DNA of 64,000 bases from the NCBI GenBank assembly GCA_016859345.1, contig CM029129.1:20039195-20103194 (forward strand), read 5' to 3'. Every line of letters starts with the position of its first letter. Position 1 is the stretch's first letter. Shown here in pieces: positions 54,884 through 64,000 of the stretch. The notes under the pieces are model-generated. The model worked only from the letters and a program-made list of their open reading frames with translations, did not search any database and was not told the DNA's origin. This DNA is from Istiophorus platypterus. Taxonomy: Eukaryota > Chordata > Actinopteri > Istiophoriformes > Istiophoridae. Both the position numbers and the translations under genes were made by a program.

Positions 54884-55252
54884 ACGTCAACCTTAACATC
54901 TCTACAATAGGCTACCGTGCGTAAATGCAAACTTCAACACCTTGCAGCGCAATCAGGTAAACACTTGTTTCCATCCGGCGCTCCAGTGCGCAGATCCAAC
55001 TTGCGTGCCAAAAGTCGCCTTTTTTGGTTTTTGTTTTTTATAACTTCAGCAGTGAGGTTGAGCGGGGACGAGGCAAAAAAAAAGAAAAAGAAGGAAACGT
55101 TTCCCCGGCAGCTACACATGCATCAAAACATCCATATGGTGAATGAAAGTACACAGAGAAAACAGTGGCAGACGCATGCAGAGTGGCGGGTCTGGCACTT
55201 GTCGCCGGGAAACTGCAGCTCCGCTCAGAGAGACCCCCGGATCGGTACTCAC

Positions 55253-55375
55253 CCAAGTTGCACGTTTTTTGATTCCGTAACAGTGTCGGGGGGAAAAAAT
55301 TGGGGACTACAGCATAGTAAGGCAGTTCGCAGTACCCGCTCTCCCAACACGCACTAACTCCTTTCTTCTCTCGCC
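55253..55375 (-). other. zbtb16: Candidate noncoding exon 1 of zbtb16
   Basis: The minus strand has a strong donor, CAACTTGG then GTGAGTACC, with the exon ending at 55253. The right-hand limit is a guess. A perfect CRE at 55396-55403 suggests transcription starting a few tens of bases downstream of it, near 55375-55330. There is no ATG-led frame resembling a protein, so this would be a 5'UTR exon. No transcript evidence is available. Confidence 0.35.
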
Positions 55376-55395
55376 TTAGCAAATCATCGCGGCGC

Positions 55396-55403
55396 TGACG
55401 TCA
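55396..55403. promoter_or_regulatory. Full consensus CRE (TGACGTCA)
   Basis: This is a perfect palindromic cAMP-response element in the CpG-rich block, the binding consensus for the CREB/ATF family. It fits a promoter-proximal position for zbtb16 if exon 1 ends at 55253. Function is inferred from the motif only. Confidence 0.6.
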
Positions 55404-57391
55404 ACGCAGCCAGTCAGCCAGACTGAGCAGCAGGCACTCGGCCAGCCGGCGCTGCGCTCCAGCCCCCACACAACAAACGCTGAGAAAGTGAGACACCTAG
55501 GGGGCTGTCTCATGTCAAGCGGGCTGCGTACAGTAGGCTGAGGCGGCGAGGGGCGAGCGACGCTTCCCCCTCCCTCCGGGCTCCGGCGAGGGCGCACGGC
55601 GCGACCCGCGGTTTGCTCCTCAAACTCCGGAGTCGGGGGCAGACTTAGCAGTTTGACGGACTTACAGGGGGGAGAAAAAGAGTCGGGTGTAGTGGGACTG
55701 CCGAAGAACCCCACCGCCTGCATTTTTATTTTTTCCTCTTTATTTTTCTTTTTACCGTTTTCGGTTTAGGTGGCAGCAGAGCACAGCACAGATATGGATG
55801 CTGGAAAGTACAATGAAGTTGATCCATAATCCATGACACAACTCATACTGGAGGGGCTTTTAAAATTTTTTTTTTTACAGAAAATTAAAATATATGTATA
55901 TTTTATAGTTTGAATGAGCAAAAGCAGGTGAAAATCAAAACCTGACTGATGTACCCCTTCACACTAAGTTAGAATTTCCCAACAGGTTGAAACAATTAAT
56001 TGCCTTAGAGTAAAATGACTATAAACCACTTTTTATGATTTTATGTTTTTTTTTCGGTTGTATTTTTGTCTTATCTTAGCATTGTAGTAGTACCTCCTAT
56101 TTCCTGTTACGCTTCTTCCTCCTTTCAGTCTATTATTTGGATGAACTTTTTCTTTCTCAATTCAAACTACTACCTCTGCCGTTATTATTAATAAGGATAA
56201 ATCTGACAATAGATTTTTAAAGAACTGTGAAATCCTGGAAGACTGGGGAAAAAAAGGGATTATATAAAGCTGAGGGTTATGTAGATAGGTAGGGAATTGA
56301 AATGCATAATGTTAAATTATACCAGTGTGAGGAAGCATCATCCCTGCCAGTGCTGAACCCTGGATAATGGAGCATCCACTGCAAGAAGTCACAGTTAAGC
56401 AATGGTCATGCGACAGACATGTAGCTCAGCCAGCATGTAAACAGGTCATATGACTACTTATGACAGATAACAGAGGCAAGGGTCAACTCTTTTGTTTAAA
56501 AAAGAGCAGACCTGCAGTGTTTGCCAACAGCATGGAAGCATCAGTCAACATCAGTGTGATAACTCATCAAAATTCATCATGTACACACACATTTCATGAG
56601 ATAAAAGATTCTACCCTGTTAAGATGCAATAGCTTGGCTTGTGAGGATGTAAAGATGGTGTGTGTTTACACACATTTTGGCCAAGTGGGAAGAAGCAAAA
56701 GCACAGGGCAGGAACTTTATTCATTTTATTGAATCATATAATCGAGTCAAATAATAGAGGGATGGGATGACAGCGCCGATTTCAAGAATTTCCTAGAATC
56801 AGAGGTAATTTTCATGAGTCTCTTGCTGAAGCCGTCTCTTCTCAAAATACTGACACTAATTTGATGGAAAAACAGAAAGAACAAGTGACAGATCTTTTCC
56901 TGTTTTATAGAAAAATGATCTCCTCAGCGATCGGATGGTTTTTGCAGAGAATTATAAGCCCCTGTCGGCATAGATTCAAATCTCCTCTTGCTTTTTTTCT
57001 GTTGATTTACAACCAGAGATGCAATGGATGGTACATCTCATAAATGTTTGACATGATATAACTCTTGGAGTCTTATGGTAAAAGCATACTTAAGAGCTTT
57101 AGAACTTGATTGATATTTTTTTGCCTTAATGATGATCACTGGATGGAGGCAATTTTTTTTATCTTTAACCCAATTGTTTAATATCACTATATTTTCATTT
57201 CTGTTGTCATCTTCCCTTTAAGCGCTCCTTGTAAGCTTTTTACTTTCCTAAATTCACAAATACAAATTGTCCAGCACTTAGTTGGAAGAGAAGAAATACA
57301 AGCATAGTGTTCGTGTAAATCGATATCTTAGTTTTTCATTTGAAGACATATCTGTTCCTCAGACCCTGTTGGATCTTTTATCAGTTATCAA

Positions 57392-57530
57392 GTGAATATC
57401 TCAACACCTAGTTGACAAAATGAAACATCATTTTCTACAGACATTCACGGATCATAGATGATGCATCCAAATGATTTTGTTGATCCCCTGACCTTTTTAG
57501 AGCACCAACAGCAGGCTGACGTTTTTCCTT
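57392..57530 (+). mobile_element. Diverged teleost interspersed repeat (copy 2)
   Basis: GAATATCTCAACACCTAGTTG, ACAGACATTCACGGATCAT and TTGTTGATCCCCTGACCTTT, followed by AGAGCACCAACAGCAGGCTGACGTTT, resemble the body of the same common fish repeat (self-recognised, not searched). It is strongly diverged, so it is an old insertion upstream of zbtb16. Confidence 0.5.
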
Positions 57531-60500
57531 TTGAGTCCTGAGATTTTTTCTTTTTTTTTTCTGCTAACATGCCCAAGTGAATATTACAGTTTGCAGATTG
57601 GATAAGATGAAATACAAACACAATTCACTTTGGTAAATGGTTCATGCATATATACATGACTGAGGCAGAAGATACTGAGGTCAAATACATTCACCCATAT
57701 ATTCACCACGACTTTGTGGAAAAAGCAGGTGAAAATACACCCAGCCGAGGGTCGCCGAGTTCCTCGGATGAGGAGCTTCTTCCAGGTGGTGCAAGTGAAA
57801 GCTATTTACAACAGGACTACAGTAAGACCTAAAAAGCTGGAAGTGCCTCATCATCCGGGATGATGAGTTCCGTCACCTTTGTGCCTCAGGCTCACATCAA
57901 CACTCCACCGACTGAGGCTGATAAAGTGGCAGCGACGGACGAGTCTTGTCAGAGTTGGCTATCGGGGGGGGGGGGTGTAGTTCGGCGTCTGCAACAGATC
58001 ACTCGACGTGTTCAATCGATTGGCAGATGTTGAAAGCAGACTCTGGGTGTGTGGTGTGCTGGGAAGAAAATGTTTGATATTAATATGAACGAGAATAACA
58101 AAAGGTGTCCTGTAACTTAGGCATAAAGTCTACTCCATAATGTCCTTCAGTGTGTTCAAGAGCTGCCGACTTTGACATGAAAAGATCTTTTGAGCGACGT
58201 TTCAAGGAACAAATGACAGACGAATGCTTTGGTGTGACATTATGCAGCGGTCCAGGCCAGTGCGGAGGTGTTCAGGGCTACAACAAAGCTACCTCTATAA
58301 AATCTCTCAGATACATTTTGATGCATTGGTCATCCTGATTTCGAGCCATTCTTTATTTTGGTTGGTTTTGTTGTGTGTTCTGCTTCTTAGTGCCTTGAGT
58401 GGCTGAGTAGCTATGACATTCAACATCATGGACCCACTTAATGGACCGTAAAGGCCCCGGAAGTGCTTGTCCAATTTTCTAACACTGTCTAAAACCCCCC
58501 TTTCGCAGCGTTTGGTGAACTGGTGGTGGAAAGAGTGAAGACAAGGCGGCGTTTACCCTCTCCCTCTAAGGCTTTCTCTTGTCACATTTCCCACAACTAT
58601 AGCCATAGACTCACATGCGTACAAGCAAGTGCACCACCACCAGTGCCTTCGAGGAGACCCTGTTAAGGTTTTATTCGCTTTGATACTTCAAAGGTACGCT
58701 AAAGAACTCCTGTTGAACGACTGGGGGAGTCGGATGCAGCCAGAAAGAAGCTACTACGCCAGACTTTTTGTTCAAGCTAGGCCGTTCTGAATGTAAGACT
58801 TTTACCTTTGAACATGGTTGGACCATACATGTATGTATTATGTATCTAGTTCATTTGAAGCACACTGGGACCTTAAGTTACTGCCTCTGCTAGTGGTACA
58901 CCTCCCTGCAGTTGCATTACAGTACATTCAATTATCATATTACATAATCAAAAAAGTCATGTCATTTTATGAAATTAGACATATCACTTAGTGCATTTGC
59001 ATGTGTTGCATGGTTCTACACAGAAAAAAATGAATGTTGTGCATGCCTGTGACATTATCTATTTTCCCTAAAGAGATGGTTTGAAGCTTGTGTAGTTTAG
59101 GTTTAATGTTTGCCATTATTTTGGAACCACAAAATTAAAATGTTGGGCCATTAAGAGGAAATATAGTTGGTACTCACTTGGAACTAACAACTGTGATAAG
59201 CTGCAACAAGCACACACACCATTTAAATTTCAATATAACCTTAATTTAACAATGATTCTCAGCATAGCCTCAAAAATTCATATTTGGAATTACCACTCCT
59301 GCACTGACCTACTTTCCCCCAATGAAATAATGAAATCTAGTCTAATCACCAAAATAAATTGTATTTTGGTAACTTTGTCAAATTCAAGGATTTTAAAATA
59401 AGTAAAAGCCAAATTCAGTTAGAGGACACCATAATTCATTCTGGTAAAGAAATGTTTTAGTGTTGGCCTAGATTTAGTTTCTGAGCGGTTTAGATAATTG
59501 TTTGCCATCTAGGTTTCCACTTCTTTAGAACATGAAAGCACAATTCCTTAGCAAAAATTACTGGAATTCAAATTTCTGGTCTTCCTATTTATTCTAATTT
59601 TTAAAACAGCAACAGGTCAGGGCTCCGGTTGTAAGTAGTCACACAGTTTATAGCTGTTTCAAAATGGAAAGCATAGGTTTGAAGGGGCTTTCAGGGAAAT
59701 CTCATATCCTTTAAAATACAGTGGTGCTCTGGGAATTTTTAGATTCATCCGGGCATGGATCACAGAGTGCTTCATTACCTTTGAGCTGCGTGCTGTGCAG
59801 GCTTACCCAGGGATAAAGAAAAAGGCACTCCCTTAATCTGGCAATAATCCACCGTTTTACTGAGGGAAAGGAAGATGAGGGCTAAATTATAAAAAGAAAA
59901 AAAAACAGATCATCTCTGCACTTTGAAATAAAAAACCAAGAGTTGGAAAAAATGACGGGCTGCCTGGAAGTTTTGGTTCGTAGCTGATGTTAGAAACGGG
60001 GCCATTAACCGCCAGCAAGGGGCTCCTGTGTGATTCGGTGGCTGGTTATCAACAGTGAGCCGCGTGTGTTTCCACTGTGTTCCCCCAGCTTTATTATTAT
60101 CATTACTATTTCGGTGTAGGAACAGGGCGACCAACTATAATGAAGCACCAGTATGAATTCCATATTCTGCATTGTTCCGTGTAAAATTACAGGAACTGAA
60201 CATGCACAATTAGTAGTAATGACGAATGAGTGAGTGTTGGATTTATCAGTGCAGTGCATCTTTCAGCAAGCGCCCTCCCACCAACATGTTACTAATCTGC
60301 CGTTTTCTCATTCAAAGCATAGACAGGAAATATGATATAGGCCCCATTTTACCTTAATACTGAAAATAATTAGAGAAGTGAGGTCGGAAAGATCTAACGA
60401 TGATGTGTGATATTCCTCTCTGCCGTAGACCTCAGTGAGCTGCAGCATTGCACCGGGTGACGTGTTCCTCATTACTATGAGCACATGGACTTTTTTCAAT

Positions 60501-61819
60501 ACCACATTCATTGTCACTTGAACACTAAATACATATTCATCCACTCCTGAAAATAGTTCCCAACAAATGGACTGTTTAGACCTGTTTGAGTAACTTTTGC
60601 AAAAAAAAAAAATAAGTGTCCAGATGATTTAGGAAATTACTATTAGGAATTTAGGAAATAGCTACTTTTAATAAAAAGGAAACTATGTGTGACCTATTTT
60701 TTTTAAGATCTTCATCTTGAGTAGGAATGAATGGACCAGGAGCTGAGAGCCACAGACAGGGATCAAGTCAAAAAGTAAACCACACTGTGGTGGTTTTGGT
60801 GTTTTCATGGGATTTGCTGACTGAAATATAATATAACAAAAAAGATGCAAGGATAATCTTTTAACTTTTGTGCAATTTTTAGGATTTTTTTTTTTGGAAG
60901 ATCGTTGACATTATTTCCCTTGTCTAATTCCATTGCAGTTATTCTTAAGCCACATTTGTTTCATTTCAACTATAACCACAGTGTATTTGTTTTACCATTC
61001 TCTCATGGCCATTTATTCTTCTGCTCAGTAAAGCACCATGTAAAATTTGAGGAGTGCTACAAAAGTAAAGGTTATGATATGAAGATGAAAAAAAGAGAAA
61101 GAATTTGTGCGTCCATTCTGGTATATTTGCAAACAAAAACTTAGTTGATCGGGCAACCCAGACACCCCCCATTGTCTATGTCCTGTGCAGGCATGGTGCA
61201 TGGAGGAGGTGTGCGTGCGTGTGTGTGTGTGTGAGTGTGTGTTGGGGGAGTAAAGGCCCCACACAGTGGACCTTTGTGAAACTCTGCCCATGCAGCCAGA
61301 CTGAATGGACTCTTTTTACACTTGTGTAAACCTGGGGGGCGTCTCTGGCACTGAGGCCACGCCTCTTTGACCCCTGACCCCCACCTCCGACCTTTGCTGG
61401 ATTTGGTCGGGAAGTGCTTTTTAGCTCACCATGTGCTCATGGGCAAAACCAAAAAAAAAAAAAAACCCAAAAAACCCCTCACACAGTTAGGATCTTAGTT
61501 TAACTCACAGCCTCTCAATAACTTATTGTTAGTGCAAATGTAGTGTTAAAGATGGTTCAAGGAGTTGCTTGTAAGGTAGTTTAACAAGATATTTTCTTAG
61601 CAAGAAATAATATATATAATTTTTCTACAAAATATAAAGGAAATTTACTTAAAAAGTGAGAAAAAGGAATGACAAAATGTAGGCGCTGTACGATATAAAA
61701 AAAATCCACTATTAGAGCTTCATCCCACCAAAGCCAGTTTATTTCAAACCTTTCTGACCCCTGCATGACCAAGCTCTCTGTGTTTACCGAGTTACAGGTT
61801 TGCCCTCTTCCACACATGC

Positions 61820-61860
61820 AAACACACAAACACACAAACACACACACACACACACACACA
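61820..61860 (+). repeat. (CA)n microsatellite
   Basis: CACAAA-interrupted and then pure CA repeat ending before TACTATCC. Confidence 0.95.
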
Positions 61861-64000
61861 TACTATCCGACATCATAGAATGGCCAAACCTGCTTCAAGT
61901 TAATGGGTGAAAATGGCTATGTTGACCTAGGTGTTTTATTTACCGAGTGCCTGTTTACTTCTCCATTCCAAGCCTTCAGCTCCGCCCTCAGAGGACAAAC
62001 TGCGGCGCTTAAGAGAATCCCTGGGATCAATACTCCTCTGGCGAAAGAATGGCAGCCCAGCAAACTGGGTTTGTGTGGTCAGTTCCAGGTGAAGAGTACC
62101 TTGACCTTAAGACTCTGCAATCACCTCTTAACAAAGCAATGATAGAGCATTACAACAAGGGGATTTCTGGCCGTTTTAAAAAGGATAGTTATAGTGAAGA
62201 GGACAAATAAGTTATCATCTCAAGATAACTTTGTCCCATTGAAAGGCAGAGTGAACTTTTCACCTCAAGAAGCAATAAAAAAAAAAAGAGGTGAAGAATT
62301 CATACTGAGGTTAGACCAATACCCCTGTGTTATCTGATGATATACTGGCTGTACGTATGCTGGCCAAATATCATATCTGATATAAAGAAGAATAATTCCT
62401 CCCTGACACAGCGAAAAAAAAAAAAAAAGCATTTCTCTGTTTTACTGCCAATGCTGCATTTGCCTACAAAAGATTAGACATGATACACCGCTCGATACTC
62501 AAACCATTCATGAATTGGAGTTCTTCTACACTGAAGAAATAGCTCGGCTGGGTCATGAAGCCTTAAGGAGCACTTTAGGAGCTTTAGTGTCTCCTGGATA
62601 ATAGATTGAAGTGTTTTCAGAGGATTTTGTTCAAACATGAAGATAAAGTTCAGGGAGACTGACTCAATAAATAGATTTTTTTTCCTGCACAAAATGTCAG
62701 TTACCAACACCTTTAGTAGCACAATATTGTTACTCCTGTCTGCTTTTAAAGAATGATAATAGTCAAGCCCTAACTCATACATACTTTCAGAATTATAATT
62801 CTCATGCATTCCAGTGTATTGCACCTAGATGTAGTGTCTTTTTTCCAACCAAAGAAAAGTTTGTTCTTGCCTGTCAGCTTTCTGACAATGTGAATACGGT
62901 TATATTTTCTAATTAAAAGTGCGAGAACAAAATTTTCCCGACCCCCCATAAAAAAGATGATAAAAAAGAAAGCCTGGCTGTATAGAGGTAGTTGGAAAAC
63001 ATTGTTAAAGCAACATTATGATCATGCTGCACATCGCAGCAACAGATGATTGATGTCCAGTTCCCATGTTTATGAATAATGAATGTCCGTTTGAACAAGT
63101 GGCCTCATGAATAAGACTTGGAATAAGACTTTGGGTCATTTGTAGCAAATACACTGAAATAATGGATGGGGATGTTAGTGTGATATCTAGCCATGTTATT
63201 TAAGAAAATAATGTAATTATTAATGTTCTATTATTGCATGTAGCCCATTAGCCAGTTATGTATTAATATGTATATGTGTGTGACAAGCTGCCAAATTGAG
63301 ACTCCTATTTTTAATGGGAAGATGACATTTACATGATGATTCACTTCAGCTTCATGCCCATATTGTGTCACCACCAAGTGGGAAATTATTCAGAAGAAAA
63401 CAACAAAATTAGAGGAGGAATTCAAAAGAACACACACATTACGAGAAATAAGGAGGGCAGAGGGCAGGAAAAAAGAACTCTTTTCTCTAGAAATGTTTCA
63501 CGTATTTCTAAGGACTTTTGTAGCTGTTAGTACACAGCCAACTCATCTTGTTTTCAATATGTTCTTTTTCTTTTTTAAATTACTACTTACAAGAATGACT
63601 GTAAGAGACAAAAGGGATCAGAGCTCCTCTCAGCTATTGTTTAGCAATCATTTTAATATCATCTCTCTCATATGAATTTTTAATCATGTCCTCAGTTCTT
63701 TAACGAAAGCTTCAAGGTCTGAATCTATTCTGGTTTAGACAGGTGATACATGGGAAAAAAAAAAAAAGAAGTCTGGCTCAGACCTGCCACAGACAAACAC
63801 GAAACCCCACATGGACTTTGCAGGGGTAATTTTCTCATTAATAATTAATATATTTGAACCCATTTACACTCTTCACTGAGCCCCATGGTTGGAGAAATCA
63901 CAACAGAAAGGTGGTGATCTGAGAGCAGAGAGCACCAGTTGCAGTCTGACAGGAGATCAATTCTCTCCCATGCCTCAGGTAGCCTGTAAGCATTGTACAG

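Larger units (their letters stand above)
51551..55252 (-). other. zbtb16: zbtb16 putative intron 1
   Basis: This lies between the exon 2 acceptor and a candidate exon 1 donor (GTGAGT starting at 55252). It is AT-rich with microsatellites up to about 53.3 kb, then CpG-containing and promoter-like from about 53.3 kb onward. No open frame in it looks like protein. It contains a diverged 171-bp tandem duplication, a (CA)n tract, AGAACA half-sites and a plus-strand promoter-like block, described separately. Confidence 0.5.
55200..55760 (-). promoter_or_regulatory. zbtb16: CpG-rich candidate promoter of zbtb16
   Basis: CpG dinucleotides are dense here (particularly 55380-55620) compared with the surrounding AT-rich sequence, and the block sits about 3.7-4.2 kb upstream of the coding exon. 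It contains a full CRE and the candidate exon 1 donor. An A-rich minus-strand run near 55720-55735 (AATAAAAATG) could be a weak TATA-like element. The CpG depletion outside the block and its position relative to the gene make a promoter likely. The start site is unresolved. Confidence 0.6.
55761..64000. other. Upstream flank of zbtb16, no gene recognised
   Basis: AT-rich sequence with short TG/CA tracts (61205-61242, 61820-61860), poly-A (61451-61466, 62412-62428, 63757-63770) and one old interspersed repeat (57392-57530). The longest frames (about 116 codons at 62474-62824, minus) have no recognisable domain. In mammals HTR3A lies upstream of ZBTB16; no 5-HT3 receptor exon was seen here. Confidence 0.55.

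Noticed and set aside
55376..55723. Minus-strand 115-codon frame in the CpG-rich promoter
   Set aside because: Composition-driven open frame in CpG-rich DNA with no domain and the wrong position for a zbtb16 coding start.
62474..62824. Minus-strand 116-codon frame in the upstream flank
   Set aside because: No recognisable family, AT-rich composition as in the neighbourhood, no splice or start context.

Overview
The window is vertebrate, almost certainly teleost fish, nuclear DNA. It is AT-rich, contains many (TG)n/(CA)n microsatellites and fish-type interspersed repeat remnants, and has only one convincing protein-coding exon. That exon (minus strand, 50220-51457, with 5'UTR to 51550) is the first coding exon of zbtb16, which encodes the BTB/POZ zinc-finger repressor PLZF. 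It has a clean acceptor (51551-51552) and donor (50218-50219), and the first C2H2 zinc finger is split at its 3' end.

Layout, following the minus-strand gene from right to left. 55.8-64 kb is upstream flank with no recognisable gene. About 55.2-55.75 kb is a CpG-rich promoter with a perfect CRE (TGACGTCA, 55396-55403) and a candidate noncoding exon 1 ending at a GTGAGT donor (55253/55252). 51.55-55.25 kb is intron 1. It holds a compact plus-strand promoter-like block (54398-54540: four CCAAT boxes, a PBX/MEIS DECA motif, an ATF/CRE-like palindrome and a TATA-like box), a diverged 171-bp tandem duplication and a (CA)n tract. 50.22-51.55 kb is the coding exon. 1-50.2 kb is read as the large second intron, because I found no zinc-finger exon to the left. 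The remaining fingers should lie beyond the left edge.

The most unusual stretch is 19.3-26.7 kb. Four tandem copies of a ~355-bp unit, each carrying six nuclear-receptor half-sites, are joined by TG-rich linkers of varying length. They run directly into a (TG)n tract of about 2.4 kb, of which about 2.2 kb is uninterrupted. After 1.4 kb of ordinary sequence comes a (TCCC)n tract of ~1.77 kb (~443 units). If this is intron, the zbtb16 pre-mRNA would contain about 1,100 CA repeats, about 440 GGGA repeats (G-quadruplex-capable) and a CAG tract of about 16 units.

Other structures include a perfect 13-bp hairpin (43759-43788), an orphan CpG-rich patch with YY1- and E2F-like motifs (33310-33600), and a ~580-bp segment open in long frames on both strands (34773-35352). 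Everything was read by eye without database searches. Gene identity is firm; which teleost paralogue (zbtb16a or zbtb16b) is not, and regulatory calls are motif-level inferences.
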